Shown: piece by piece, positions 53,131 to 62,140 of the stretch | Position numbering within the stretch: position 1 is the first letter of the stretch | Layout: the number at the start of each line of letters is the position of its first letter | Source: a virus | Virus record (IMG/VR): IMGVR_UViG_3300017917_003607 | Coordinates: 47,692 to 111,691 of that record | Reading direction: 5' to 3' (one strand) | Length of the DNA: 64,000 nucleotides | The notes under the pieces: generated by a model | Told to the model about the DNA's origin: nothing | What the model saw: the letters and a program-made list of their open reading frames with translations, nothing else | Database searches by the model: none | Program-made: the position numbers and the translations under genes

Positions 53131-53325
53131 ATGATTGTAATTAAAATTGAAAAAGGGGAAAGTTTGGACAAAGCTTTAAAAAGGTATAAATATAAAGTTA
53201 TTAAAACCAAACAAATCGAACAATTGAGAGAAAGACAGGAATTTGTAAAAAATACGACAAGAAAAAGAGAAAAAATGAAAAAGGCTAAGTATGTTCAAAA
53301 AATTCAAGAAAGTAAATATCAATGA
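53131..53325 (+). CDS. rpsU: ribosomal protein bS21 homologue
   Basis: 64 aa. M-I-V-I-K-I-E-K-G-E-S-L-D-K-A-L-K-R-Y-K-Y-K, then L-R-E-R-Q-E-F and K-R-E-K-M-K-K-A-K-Y-V-Q-K-I-Q match bS21 over its whole length and resemble the Bacteroidota form (I-V-V...G-E-n-I-D-r-A-L-K-k-f-K..., R-R-q.F.kps..+r..m..A.Y.q). bS21 sits on the 30S platform next to the anti-Shine-Dalgarno. It should be incorporated into host ribosomes late in infection. Phage bS21 genes are known; this one lies inside the head module between minus-strand genes. Confidence 0.9.
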   Translation: MIVIKIEKGESLDKALKRYKYKVIKTKQIEQLRERQEFVKNTTRKREKMKKAKYVQKIQESKYQ

Positions 53326-53332
53326 TATTTAT
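53326..53332 (+). promoter_or_regulatory. TATTTAT late-promoter-like element, 4-base spacing
   Basis: TATTTATTAGTATG; ends 4 bases before ATG 53337 and follows the bS21 stop directly. Confidence 0.6.
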
Positions 53333-53336
53333 TAGT

Positions 53337-53624
53337 ATGAAAAAACTACAAAACCTTTATTCTAAAATTACGTGGTTCGTATCTGAAGTCGGTAAAATTT
53401 ACTCAAACGAAGATTCATATTTTTCAAAAAAGAGAATTGAATCGGGTATTGCGTTTATTGTAGGTCAGTGGGGTATGATTTATTTTCTTATAAAGAATAT
53501 TGCAACAATGACCGCATCAGATGTAGCAATTTGGTCTGGTGTTGAATTTGCATTAGCTGGTTATATGATTAGCCAAATCCAAAAAGAAAAAAAGACAGAG
53601 GAACCTAAAGAAGAAAACAACTAA
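53337..53624 (+). CDS. small membrane protein, two TM segments (holin candidate)
   Basis: 95 aa from ATG 53337 (upstream ATG 53322 would put the TATTTAT element in the coding sequence and is rejected). Two hydrophobic stretches, about residues 38-57 (G-I-A-F-I-V-G-Q-W-G-M-I-Y-F-L-I) and 63-82 (I-W-S-G-V-E-F-A-L-A-G-Y-M-I), then a charged tail K-E-K-K-T-E-E-P-K-E. This is holin-like topology, but no lysin is adjacent, so lysis role is only a guess. Confidence 0.65.
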   Translation: MKKLQNLYSKITWFVSEVGKIYSNEDSYFSKKRIESGIAFIVGQWGMIYFLIKNIATMTASDVAIWSGVEFALAGYMISQIQKEKKTEEPKEENN

Positions 53625-53626
53625 TA

Positions 53627-53653
53627 AAAAACCCCGACTAAATCGGGGTTTTT
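53627..53653. terminator. bidirectional intrinsic terminator
   Basis: AAAAACCCCGA-CTAAA-TCGGGGTTTTT, a perfect 11-bp inverted repeat, between the plus-strand membrane protein gene and the convergent minus-strand gene. Confidence 0.9.
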
Positions 53654-53657
53654 TATT

Positions 53658-54386
53658 TTAAAGTCCTTCGGAAAGTTTTTTAAGTTTGTAATAGGATAAT
53701 GAATCTATTTCTGTCTTTTCAATCCTATTTTTAGTTTCCTGTATTTTTATTTTAGTTTCTTCGTCAGACTCTGAAATTAAATTCAATTTTGATATAATTT
53801 CATTTTTAAGTCTTTCAATACCTTCCGTCAATTCTTCTTTAGTTAATTTTAATATAGATTTTAATTCAAAAAGTTGTGACTCTGAAAGGTTAGAATATTC
53901 ATTTGAAAATGTGTCGGCAACAACACCAAACATTTTTTCTATGGGTATATTGATTGTTTCGGTTAATGTTTTTTCTTCTTTTTTACTATTTGTTAACATT
54001 TTGTGTAGTATTTTTTTAGACTCCACAAGTTTCACAAACTCTTCAGATGTTTGGGCAAAAACCAAATCATCTAAAAGTTTATAATTGTTTTCAACTGACT
54101 CATCTAAAGTCTCAACCCAATAATCAAACTCTTGGAATTGTTTTTTGTTTTCCTTAATAGTTGTTTTGATATCGTCAATAGATAGTCTTAAAAAATCGGT
54201 TGCAACATCTTCGGTCAAACTATTTATCTTCATTATTGACCCGTAGTTTAAATATATTTTAGCAACAGCTTTGTTATCTGATACAAACTCTTTGAATTCT
54301 CTAATTACTTTTTTAAATTCATCTGTTTTATAATTTGTAACCAAAGCGTTTTCAACGATTGATTTTAATAATCCAAAATTTCTCAT
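53658..54386 (-). CDS. hypothetical helical head-module protein, 242 aa
   Basis: Mostly helical, acidic and Lys/Glu-rich, with a coiled coil near residues 180-240. Downstream of the portal gene. Could be a core or scaffold-associated protein. TATTTAT ends 4 bases before ATG 54386, so it is transcribed separately from the portal. Confidence 0.5.
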   Translation of the reverse strand: MRNFGLLKSIVENALVTNYKTDEFKKVIREFKEFVSDNKAVAKIYLNYGSIMKINSLTEDVATDFLRLSIDDIKTTIKENKKQFQEFDYWVETLDESVENNYKLLDDLVFAQTSEEFVKLVESKKILHKMLTNSKKEEKTLTETINIPIEKMFGVVADTFSNEYSNLSESQLFELKSILKLTKEELTEGIERLKNEIISKLNLISESDEETKIKIQETKNRIEKTEIDSLSYYKLKKLSEGL

Positions 54387-54390
54387 ATTA

Positions 54391-54397
54391 ATAAATA
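54391..54397 (-). promoter_or_regulatory. TATTTAT late-promoter-like element, 4-base spacing
   Basis: Sense-strand TATTTATTAATATG; ends 4 bases before ATG 54386. Confidence 0.6.
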
Positions 54398-54399
54398 TC

Positions 54400-56235
54400 T
54401 TACTTATTTAATAGTTCATCAAGTTTATTTTCAATCTCAAGTAGCGACTTTCTACCTTTAGACAAATCAATCTCCTCCATACCTGATACCATGTCATTTT
54501 CTAAAATAAGATTTAAATCTTTATCTATTTTAGATTCAGGAGCCAAACCAGGTCCGCCTTCAGGAGGTGCACCTAATTCTTCACCGCCTGGAGGAGTTGC
54601 CTCTCCACCACCAATTTCAGGAGGAGCTCCACCACCAATGTCTGAAATACCTCCACCCGCACCACCTTCAGGTGCTGGCGCTCCTGCAGGTTCTTCAGGT
54701 TTTTTACCATAAAGTTTATCTATAGTATCGAATATTCCCGTGTGTATAATAACTTCAGGAGTTTTAGTTAACTCAGCACCAACAGCCTTTTCAATCCTCT
54801 GTTGTTGTAGGTCAAGTTTAATTTCTTCATCTGAAAAACCTAAAATGTGTTTTTTAGCCCAAGTTACAGACACTGGTCCAATTCCCTCAACTGCGGTAAC
54901 CGCGTCTTTATATAGTAACATTTTTTCTTTCCAAGTATCAATTTTTAACAAATCGGCCTGAGTGGACGGATTAGTTAAACCTAAGGTAAAGTTAGTTAAT
55001 TCATCTTCAAAACCTAAAATAAATAAATGAATAATTGCAATCTTATTCAATTCTTGTATCATAGATTTTTGAATCCTATTAATTGTTCTTGCAAAACGAA
55101 TATCTTGTAATGCTAAGTTTTTACCATCACCAACAACTTCTTCAAATCCCAAAAAAGCTTTAGGTACACGAAGAGCTGTTAATAATTTCTTTTGGATGTA
55201 TTCAATATCTGCGATTTCAGATAAATTTTGAGCTCCCGCCAATGTTTCAATTGGACTTGCTTGTGCTGGGTCTCTAACAGGTATAAAGAAATCTTGGTCA
55301 ACTGCCATTTGATTCATACGTAAATCTACATTACCTGTTTTAGGGTCAACAACTTGGTCCCTTTTGAATTTGTTTGCAATTCTTTGGATATATGGCTCAA
55401 CGTCCTTATCATCCATGTTACCTACAAATATTTTAAATACTCTTCTTTCAGGTGCTCTTGATGTTCTATAAATTAACATCGCGTCTTCTGAAAGTAATAA
55501 TTGTTTCCAAACCCTTCTTGCCTTTTCCAACATAGAAGTACCATAAGGAAGTTTTCTATCATCACCTAATAATCTAAAGTGGGCGACTTCCCATGTATTA
55601 AATTCCATGTCTTTAACTTTCCAAACAAATTTAAGACCTTTGGCTTCTTCTGAGGTACTATGAGCGGGTTTTACCTTCATACCCCTCTCTAATCTTTCAA
55701 TTTCTATATTTGGTAATTGTTGACAACCAACAATACCTTTTTCAGGGTCTAATTTAAGATAGACAAAGTTATCACCATATTTACAGGTATTTCTGGTCCA
55801 CATTGGTAAATTGGTGTTAATGTCCAACCTATTATTAAAGAGGTCGGCTAAAACCCCTTTTATACGTGAAGATTCAGAATAAATTTGAAGAATAAATCCA
55901 TCTTCATTAGTAGTTGTTGATTCTTCAGCGTATATGTCAAGAGCGGCTGAAATTTCAGGGGTGTATTCCATACTCTCATAGTCATAATATGAGGCCAATC
56001 TAGTTGGTTCATAATATACCGCTTGAGTATACAAGTTATTTTCAATTTTAGACCATTGTTGACCTAAATAATAACTTTGTTGGGCTTGTAGTTTTTGTTT
56101 TTCAAACTCTTGTTTATCGTCTGTTTTTAAAAGTTCTTTTTTATCGAACTTATATACTGGCGGCTGTTGACCTAAAGTTGAGTCAGGACCAAAAACTCTT
56201 GTAAGTCGTTGCCATATTGTAAAATTATCTGCCAT
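54400..56235 (-). CDS. 20: portal vertex protein (T4 gp20-like)
   Basis: 611 aa. Y-E-S-M-E-Y-T-P-E-I-S-A-A-L-D-I-Y-A-E-E-S, W-T-R-N-T-C-K-Y-G-D-N-F, L-P-Y-G-T-S-M-L-E-K-A-R-R-V-W-K-Q, Y-R-T-S-R-A-P-E-R-R-V-F and L-L-T-A-L-R-V-P-K-A-F-L-G are gp20 hallmarks. Forms the dodecameric DNA gate and nucleates the prohead. Residues about 500-570 are a Gly/Pro/Ala-rich tail not typical of T4 gp20. Confidence 0.95.
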   Translation of the reverse strand: MADNFTIWQRLTRVFGPDSTLGQQPPVYKFDKKELLKTDDKQEFEKQKLQAQQSYYLGQQWSKIENNLYTQAVYYEPTRLASYYDYESMEYTPEISAALDIYAEESTTTNEDGFILQIYSESSRIKGVLADLFNNRLDINTNLPMWTRNTCKYGDNFVYLKLDPEKGIVGCQQLPNIEIERLERGMKVKPAHSTSEEAKGLKFVWKVKDMEFNTWEVAHFRLLGDDRKLPYGTSMLEKARRVWKQLLLSEDAMLIYRTSRAPERRVFKIFVGNMDDKDVEPYIQRIANKFKRDQVVDPKTGNVDLRMNQMAVDQDFFIPVRDPAQASPIETLAGAQNLSEIADIEYIQKKLLTALRVPKAFLGFEEVVGDGKNLALQDIRFARTINRIQKSMIQELNKIAIIHLFILGFEDELTNFTLGLTNPSTQADLLKIDTWKEKMLLYKDAVTAVEGIGPVSVTWAKKHILGFSDEEIKLDLQQQRIEKAVGAELTKTPEVIIHTGIFDTIDKLYGKKPEEPAGAPAPEGGAGGGISDIGGGAPPEIGGGEATPPGGEELGAPPEGGPGLAPESKIDKDLNLILENDMVSGMEEIDLSKGRKSLLEIENKLDELLNK

Positions 56236-56275
56236 TATCTATTAATTATAATTCATTTGGTTTATGAATAAAGAT

Positions 56276-58051
56276 TTATCTTCTTCCACTACCGAATAAC
56301 CATAAATACTTTTCATAATCACTTTTTGTTGGGTTAGTACCAAATCTATCACCATAAGATGAAGGTGACATAACAGGTAGACTTGGGTTAAAATCTATAA
56401 CATCTTTATGGTCGTTACTATTTTGCACACTCCATGAATTCAATATTGCCTTAGTTTGTTCTGTAACTTTTTCTAATTGATTATAAGAATTTTGTCCAAC
56501 ATAAAGAGCCATTGCGATTGACATAATTAAGTCATCATGATGTCCTTTCATGTGGTCAGGTCGTCCATTTATATAAACAAAAGTGTTCATTTCACTCAAT
56601 AGTCTTGGTGAATAAACCTTAAATCCATGTCTCAAACCCTCCTCAAACGCTGAAATAATCTGAACACGTTTAGCATTAAAGTTAATACCTGGTATTTTTT
56701 CCATAGCTTTTGAGTTATATTCCCAAACATTTGCGTAGTTGACACCATCAACGTATAAATTTCTATAACCCATTTCTTGTAACTTTCTTGAGGTGGAAAC
56801 ACCCATACCTCCAGTAATATCGATTACGATAAACGCATCATAGTAAACACCCCATTTATACGCAATTTCAGCGGCAACGTCAGGTGGGATTTTTCCAAGA
56901 TATTCCGCAACTTGCTCTCTCTCATCAAAATCAATTATTTGAAATGACGTGTAATCTTCTGAGTCACCTCTTGAAACGTCAATACCCATAATATATCTAT
57001 GTCCAACTACGGGTTCTTTCCAAATCCACAATTGATTTTGAACCATCTTAGTTTGTGGTTGACAAACCATCTCAGTTCTAATTTTTTCAATAATCTTACT
57101 TTCAAAAACATTATCACCCGAACCCAAGAAATTACACTCTAATTCTTGTGAAATTTTTCTTCTATCAAATTTTAATTTCTTAGCCATTTTTTCAAACCAA
57201 TCAGAATGTGGTTTGTATCCTTGGTCCATTAATTTTTTAAACTCTTCAAAATCTCTCTCACTTTGTTGAACAGTTTCAAACGAAATTGTTTCAACATCCT
57301 TATATTCGTCTCTATTCAAATAATAATGAATAATGTCTTTAACTTTTATAAATTGTAAATCTTTTGTGTATCTTGGGTCTCTCCACCAAAACATTTCAGT
57401 AATTTTAAAATTATTCATGTTTTTTAAAGATTGGTCATAGATTGGATAATAAATCGCATCGTAACCGTTAGGTGTGGAAATAACAATAACTTTACCACCC
57501 GTAGATAGTGAAGCCATACAAGCAGCCCAAAAGTCATCACCCGCTTCAATATATGCTGCCTCATCAAATATCAATACGGTGGGGGTATAACCACGAAGAG
57601 CGTCATTAGATGTTGCAACAGCTTTAACCTCACACCCGTTTGTGAGTTTCCAATGACGAGCAGCGTTTTTCTCAGTAGAAAATTCCACACTCATCCAGTT
57701 TGGCCACTGTTCTGTAAATTGTTTTATTTTATTTGCAAATTCTACAGACGTATCAAGTTTGTTTGCAATTATTAGAATTTTTTCGGGTTTTTCTTTTTTT
57801 GCAAATGCTATTTTTTTTGAAACCCAAGCGGCGGTAACTGTAGATACACCTGCCTGTCTATACTTTAAGGCTATATTTTCCTCGTAATTTTCATAGTCTT
57901 CAACCAATGTTATTTGGTCAGCAAATAAATCTAAAGGTACAAATTTTGAAACGGTGTTATCGTAAGTTTGGAGGTATGTTCTCAGCGCGTAAGGAGTACT
58001 TTTAATACATTTGGCATACTCAATAAGGGCTTGTTCTCTTGTTATACTCAT
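56276..58051 (-). CDS. 17: large terminase subunit (T4 gp17-like)
   Basis: 591 aa. Walker A variant Y-R-Q-A-G-V-S-T (residues about 64-71), Walker B L-I-F-D-E-A-A, coupling motif V-I-S-T-P-N-G, then nuclease acidic motifs G-I-D-V-S-R-G-D, F-I-V-I-D-I-T-G-G and H-H-D-D-L-I-M-S. Packages and cuts concatemeric DNA. TATTTAT lies 5 bases before ATG 58051. The small terminase is not recognised nearby. Confidence 0.95.
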   Translation of the reverse strand: MSITREQALIEYAKCIKSTPYALRTYLQTYDNTVSKFVPLDLFADQITLVEDYENYEENIALKYRQAGVSTVTAAWVSKKIAFAKKEKPEKILIIANKLDTSVEFANKIKQFTEQWPNWMSVEFSTEKNAARHWKLTNGCEVKAVATSNDALRGYTPTVLIFDEAAYIEAGDDFWAACMASLSTGGKVIVISTPNGYDAIYYPIYDQSLKNMNNFKITEMFWWRDPRYTKDLQFIKVKDIIHYYLNRDEYKDVETISFETVQQSERDFEEFKKLMDQGYKPHSDWFEKMAKKLKFDRRKISQELECNFLGSGDNVFESKIIEKIRTEMVCQPQTKMVQNQLWIWKEPVVGHRYIMGIDVSRGDSEDYTSFQIIDFDEREQVAEYLGKIPPDVAAEIAYKWGVYYDAFIVIDITGGMGVSTSRKLQEMGYRNLYVDGVNYANVWEYNSKAMEKIPGINFNAKRVQIISAFEEGLRHGFKVYSPRLLSEMNTFVYINGRPDHMKGHHDDLIMSIAMALYVGQNSYNQLEKVTEQTKAILNSWSVQNSNDHKDVIDFNPSLPVMSPSSYGDRFGTNPTKSDYEKYLWLFGSGRR

Positions 58052-58056
58052 TAAGT

Positions 58057-58063
58057 ATAAATA
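58057..58063 (-). promoter_or_regulatory. TATTTAT late-promoter-like element, 5-base spacing
   Basis: Sense-strand TATTTATACTTAATG; ends 5 bases before the terminase ATG. Confidence 0.65.
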
Positions 58064-58070
58064 TACCAGA

Positions 58071-59408
58071 TTAGTCCTTCGGCCTATCTATACCAAAATC
58101 GTCTAAGAAACTTAGGTCTGTTCCACCGTCATCATCGTCATCATCGGTAGGTAAAGTTGGGTAATCATCATCACCGTCATCAACATCTTCATAAGACCCA
58201 AGAATTTCTTCCAAATCTTGTTTGTTAAGTTGTTCCATGACATCATCGGCAATTCTTTCCATTTCCGTATACGCCGACTGGTCACCAGAATTTATTCTTT
58301 GTGCTAAAGAAATAAATCTATTTTTTGGTATTTGTGTAATTTCTCTAAATATCAAACCTTGAACTATCTTCATGTTTTCAACATCATCGAAAAGTTTCGC
58401 GGGTAACGACTCAATAAGTTTTTCCCACAGATACACACCAACAATAATATCAAATATTTCGTTAACTAACGTGTCGGCTTTTGCCTTTACCATTTGAGCT
58501 TGAATAGGTTCTTTAGGTAAAGATGGTGCTAAAATGATATCCATATAACCTTTTAATAATTCATGAACAATTATTGGGAAAATAACACCTTTAGCTTTTA
58601 CAACCATATTACCAGTTTCATTCCCTTCTTCATCTTTTTCAAAATCAACCTCTTCTTCACCGCCAATATTTTGTTGTGAACTAGCCATGGCTTCCATCAT
58701 TTCAGGTGGTAACATCCAATACAAATAGTCGTTTAGAGCCATTAAAATACCATATTTGTCAGTAATTCCAGGTTCCATTTGTTCTAACCTGTCTCTAACC
58801 AATTCAAACATAAAGTGACCTTTTTTAGCAAAACCTTGAGTTATTGCATTAAAAAATCTTCTTTTTGCTACTTTATAATTGAAGTTTTCAAAAGCATCTA
58901 AAAACTCATCAAGGTCTTCCCCATTTTCTTCGAATGCCAATTCTATATCCTCTGCACTAAATTCTTCAGGTTCGCTTTGGAAATTCTCGTTTGGTGCGTC
59001 CCCTAAATTTTTAAACTTAGCTTCAAATTTAATAAACTCTCTGTACTTTTCATCTAAAAGTTCATTTTCGGCTAATTCTACAGCCAAGTTTTCAAGCTCT
59101 CTTTCTCTACCGTTTTCAAACGATTTAACATCTCTAAAAACGCTCATCAATAACATTTGTAGACCACCTAAATTTGTAGGTACTCTTTCACCAACGTATC
59201 TTTGTAATTTTTGTATAACATCGGCAAATCTTTTGGTTGCTGCTTTTTCTTCAAAAGTCTGCCTTTCACCTTCTTTTTTCTTTGGGAAAAAAGGACTATC
59301 TGAGTATGGGGTATCTCCTCTTTCTATACTTCTTTTGAGTTCAGGGTTCATTCTAAAACCTTCTGGTTCATCAATCGGAGCTTCAAATATTCTATTTCTG
59401 TTTTTCAT
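58071..59408 (-). CDS. hypothetical acidic phage protein, 445 aa
   Basis: Helical, with acidic segments at residues 145-175 and a C-terminal Asp run ending S-F-L-D-D-F-G-I-D. Located upstream of the terminase gene. Could be an internal or scaffold-type protein. No domain recognised. Confidence 0.5.
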   Translation of the reverse strand: MKNRNRIFEAPIDEPEGFRMNPELKRSIERGDTPYSDSPFFPKKKEGERQTFEEKAATKRFADVIQKLQRYVGERVPTNLGGLQMLLMSVFRDVKSFENGRERELENLAVELAENELLDEKYREFIKFEAKFKNLGDAPNENFQSEPEEFSAEDIELAFEENGEDLDEFLDAFENFNYKVAKRRFFNAITQGFAKKGHFMFELVRDRLEQMEPGITDKYGILMALNDYLYWMLPPEMMEAMASSQQNIGGEEEVDFEKDEEGNETGNMVVKAKGVIFPIIVHELLKGYMDIILAPSLPKEPIQAQMVKAKADTLVNEIFDIIVGVYLWEKLIESLPAKLFDDVENMKIVQGLIFREITQIPKNRFISLAQRINSGDQSAYTEMERIADDVMEQLNKQDLEEILGSYEDVDDGDDDYPTLPTDDDDDDGGTDLSFLDDFGIDRPKD

Positions 59409-60274
59409 TATTTTAATCTATAACCTGCATTTATGAAAGAATTGTAACTCAACCATTCAGGACCTTTTCTTCTTGCCTTTGGACCAGGTTTTTGAGCTGG
59501 TTCTATTTTAAAAGGATTTTTTCTTTGTGGTTTTGACGGTGTCTTTGTTGGTGTTTTTACAGGTGCCTTTGCTGGCGCTCCTGTACCCGCTTCATCTAAC
59601 TCAGCTTTAGGTCCAGGTTTTTGGGATGGTTCTATTTTTAAAGGATTTTTTCTTTTTGGTTTTGACGGAGATTCCTTTTCTTTTGTTTTTTCTCCTGGTG
59701 CTTCCTTTGTTCTTGTTGATGACTCTATAAGTGACATGAGTTCTTTTTTACTGATTGACTCAGGTATATACTTTTCAATTAACTTTGTCAAGCTCTCTTC
59801 TAATTTCTTTTCAGGTAATTTTTTAAAATCAGTTTTTTTAGAAAATTCTTTAGCCCATTTACACCACTTCTTTTTAGCTTTCTCAGTTCTTGCATTATCA
59901 CACTTAGCCCAAAAAAGTCTTTGTTGTGATTTAGACTCAAATTTTTCGGACATTTCACCTTCAAACATTCCCATACCATCTTCTGTCGCATCAGGGTCAT
60001 CCACAACATTTATAGTATCATCTTCTTTCAAAGGAGTAATTGTAGTACCTCCACCTGTAGTATCAATTTCAATATCACCAACCACTGTTTTTGAATTTGG
60101 TTTAACTTTATACTTAGTTGTTGTGGTGGTTACTGGTGTTGTGTTTGGTGGTGTACCTTGTTCAATCAATCTATTATACAATAGATTAACTTGAGATTCG
60201 GATAAACCTCTTAAGGTATTGTAACTGAATCCATCAGCTATTAATCTTTCTATTTTGGTTCCAATGTTAGACAT
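59408..60274 (-). CDS. hypothetical phage protein, 288 aa, low complexity
   Basis: Contains S-K-S-Q-Q-R-L-F-W-A-K-C-D followed by W-C-K-W-A-K-E-F-S-K-K, a motif seen in phage proteins near terminase genes, then Lys/Pro-rich repeats (K-R-K-N-P-L-K-I-E-P-S-Q-K-P-G-P-K and a second copy K-N-P-F-K-I-E-P-A-Q-K-P-G-P-K). Internal repeat of about 20 residues. One-base overlap with the preceding gene's end; probably DNA-binding or virion-internal. Confidence 0.5.
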   Translation of the reverse strand: MSNIGTKIERLIADGFSYNTLRGLSESQVNLLYNRLIEQGTPPNTTPVTTTTTKYKVKPNSKTVVGDIEIDTTGGGTTITPLKEDDTINVVDDPDATEDGMGMFEGEMSEKFESKSQQRLFWAKCDNARTEKAKKKWCKWAKEFSKKTDFKKLPEKKLEESLTKLIEKYIPESISKKELMSLIESSTRTKEAPGEKTKEKESPSKPKRKNPLKIEPSQKPGPKAELDEAGTGAPAKAPVKTPTKTPSKPQRKNPFKIEPAQKPGPKARRKGPEWLSYNSFINAGYRLK

Positions 60275-60668
60275 GTGTTAGGTCTTTTTCTATTTTTATT
60301 ACGATATCTCTTTCGTATAGTTTGTCTTTTACTTCTTCTTCTGAATCACCAAAATGAAAAACTAATCTTGTTTCGTTTTCATCGTAGTATTCATTTTCAG
60401 TGTCTTCCCAAGCTAACGCAATTACATTGTCTATTGCGTCATATATGGAAAAAAAGTCAGAGTTTTGAATTACGTTTAATTTTATTCTATCGTTTTTCAA
60501 AACACCAACTTTTGATATAAAGTCTATGTGTGGTGGTTGTGGATTTCCACTTGCTGGATTAGAGTCCCAACCCTCACCATCTACTTTATCTTCAGTTGAG
60601 AAAATAAATTCATACAGATTATCTCCTTTGAAATTAGGTCCCAACTCATTTACAAAAACTAACTTCAT
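60267..60668 (-). CDS. hypothetical phage protein, 133 aa
   Basis: Beta-rich acidic protein: L-V-F-V-N-E-L-G-P-N-F-K-G-D-N-L-Y-E-F-I-F-S, P-Q-P-P-H-I-D-F, V-I-A-L-A-W-E-D and R-L-V-F-H-F-G-D-S. Overlaps neighbours by 4-8 bases. No family named. Confidence 0.5.
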   Translation of the reverse strand: MKLVFVNELGPNFKGDNLYEFIFSTEDKVDGEGWDSNPASGNPQPPHIDFISKVGVLKNDRIKLNVIQNSDFFSIYDAIDNVIALAWEDTENEYYDENETRLVFHFGDSEEEVKDKLYERDIVIKIEKDLTHV

Positions 60669-61897
60669 AAAATCACACCTTTTGGTGATATTTTAATTTG
60701 TTTTCCTTCGTTTTCAAAAACCAAATTTTTCAAATTTGTTTTACCAACAAATTTAACATTTTCGTTTTCACTTAAAATAAACTCTGCAGTTAATTCTTGT
60801 TCTATTGTTTCAGAAAGTCTTTTTATTTCATCAACAACTGTTACTTTGTTAATTTTTTTGTTAATGAAATTTTTGATTTCTTTTGTTTTTTTATTTTTCT
60901 TTTCATCTTCAGTTATTACAAAATATTTTGATAATACTTTGTCTACTTTAGATTCAAACATTCCACCCATCATTTCGTATACACCATCGTACCCTTCACC
61001 AACTTCAGGTTGTGTGGTAACTTCATCAGAACCGTCAGCACCCAAATCAGCAGGTACTTCATCTGATGATGGTTCCAAAGACGGCTCACCCATGTCACCC
61101 ATGTCTTCACCACCTTCTTCAGTACCTTCAATTTTTCCAATAATTTCTTCAACATCAGAATCTTCTAAAATAGAAAGGTCTAAAGCCGATAAAACAGAAT
61201 TTAAAACATACTTAACATCCTCAGCACTCATTTCGTTTCCTTCTTCATAAGTTCTAAGTTTTTGTCCTAATTTACCTGTTAACTTTTGTATAGTTTTAAA
61301 TGTTACTTCTTCTCCTTCATCACCAGTCGGTTCTGTACCCATGTCGTCCATTGGTTCTGCGCCAATATCGTCCATTGGTGTATCAACCGCTTCAGGAGCT
61401 GGTGCACTTAAATCCGCAGGTGGTGCACTTACTTCTGCAGCTGGTGCACTTAAATCCGCAGGTGGTGCACTTACTTCTGCAGGTGGTGTACTTACTTCAG
61501 GAGCTGGTGTACTTGTTTTAGGTCCTTTTAGTACATATTTTTTTTCTTCGCCAAATAAACTAACACCTTTTTCATTTTCTGTTAGTCTATTTATTTCACC
61601 AGCCAATAAATTAAATCTTTTAAATGCTTGTGAATACGAATTATAATATTTTCTATTATTAATTATGTCCATGTAATCCAAAGAAGATTCATTAACACCT
61701 TTTTTCAAGATGTAACCATTTCTTTCTTTTACAATACCATACACATATCCATCAGATAATGTCTTTGTGTATGAGACAGTCTCATTCAAGTTTATTTCTT
61801 CTTTAGGGGTCTCACCATATCTAGCAATTTCCATGATACGGGCAATTTTATCCATTCCTTGAAGTTTTTCGCTACCTATTGGTTTTAAATCAGCCAT
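60665..61897 (-). CDS. hypothetical phage protein, 410 aa, Ala/Pro repeats
   Basis: N-terminal 110 residues are folded-looking (Y-G-I-V-K-E-R-N-G-Y-I-L-K-K-G); residues 125-180 are Ala/Pro repeats (A-P-P-A-D-L-S and A-P-P-A-E-V-S units); then acidic stretches (G-D-M-G-E-P) and a helical C-terminus. Likely virion-internal or scaffold-type. Its repeat tract is a 42-base tandem duplication at 61401-61484. Confidence 0.5.
   Translation of the reverse strand: MADLKPIGSEKLQGMDKIARIMEIARYGETPKEEINLNETVSYTKTLSDGYVYGIVKERNGYILKKGVNESSLDYMDIINNRKYYNSYSQAFKRFNLLAGEINRLTENEKGVSLFGEEKKYVLKGPKTSTPAPEVSTPPAEVSAPPADLSAPAAEVSAPPADLSAPAPEAVDTPMDDIGAEPMDDMGTEPTGDEGEEVTFKTIQKLTGKLGQKLRTYEEGNEMSAEDVKYVLNSVLSALDLSILEDSDVEEIIGKIEGTEEGGEDMGDMGEPSLEPSSDEVPADLGADGSDEVTTQPEVGEGYDGVYEMMGGMFESKVDKVLSKYFVITEDEKKNKKTKEIKNFINKKINKVTVVDEIKRLSETIEQELTAEFILSENENVKFVGKTNLKNLVFENEGKQIKISPKGVIL
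61401..61484 (-). repeat. 42-bp tandem duplication in Ala/Pro tract
   Basis: Two adjacent 42-base units (61401-61442 and 61443-61484), identical except for one base. Each encodes a 14-residue Ser/Ala/Pro block. Recent in-frame duplication, so length may vary between isolates. Confidence 0.9.
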
Positions 61898-61916
61898 TTT
61901 ATATTTTTTTTTTAGT

Positions 61917-62117
61917 TTAAGAGTTTAGTCCGTTGAATCCCCCAATAGCAACTGCACCACATTGGAAAGCTTCTTGGGATTTGTCAGTGTATTTTGCGTT
62001 AGTCCACACTGGTTTAGGTGTTTTGAAAGTTACTATATCAGTACCACCTGTTAGGTTGTTTGCAACACCAACCACTACGGTGTTGTAATTGTTATTAGTA
62101 CAAGCTGTTGTTGCCAT
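61917..62117 (-). CDS. hypothetical small protein, 66 aa
   Basis: Beginning MATTACTNNNYNTVVVGVAN, Thr/Asn/Gly-rich, beta-like. TATTTAT is 16 bases upstream. Probably a small virion decoration or structural protein. Function unknown. Confidence 0.55.
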   Translation of the reverse strand: MATTACTNNNYNTVVVGVANNLTGGTDIVTFKTPKPVWTNAKYTDKSQEAFQCGAVAIGGFNGLNS

Positions 62118-62133
62118 CGTTTATTTTTTATAT

Positions 62134-62140
62134 ATAAATA
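62134..62140 (-). promoter_or_regulatory. TATTTAT late-promoter-like element
   Basis: Sense-strand TATTTATATATA; ends 16 bases before ATG 62117. Confidence 0.5.

Noticed and set aside
53322-53336. Upstream ATG at 53322 for the membrane protein
   Set aside because: Overlaps the bS21 stop and includes the TATTTAT element; ATG 53337 fits the spacing seen elsewhere.
58879-59436. Plus-strand 185-codon frame, Ser/Phe-rich
   Set aside because: Shadow of the acidic 445-aa minus-strand gene; composition typical of antisense to Glu/Lys-rich coding.
59736-60194. Plus-strand 152-codon frame
   Set aside because: Shadow of the Lys-rich 288-aa gene.
60846-61250. Plus-strand 134-codon Ser/Pro-rich frame
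   Set aside because: Antisense of the acidic part of the 410-aa gene.
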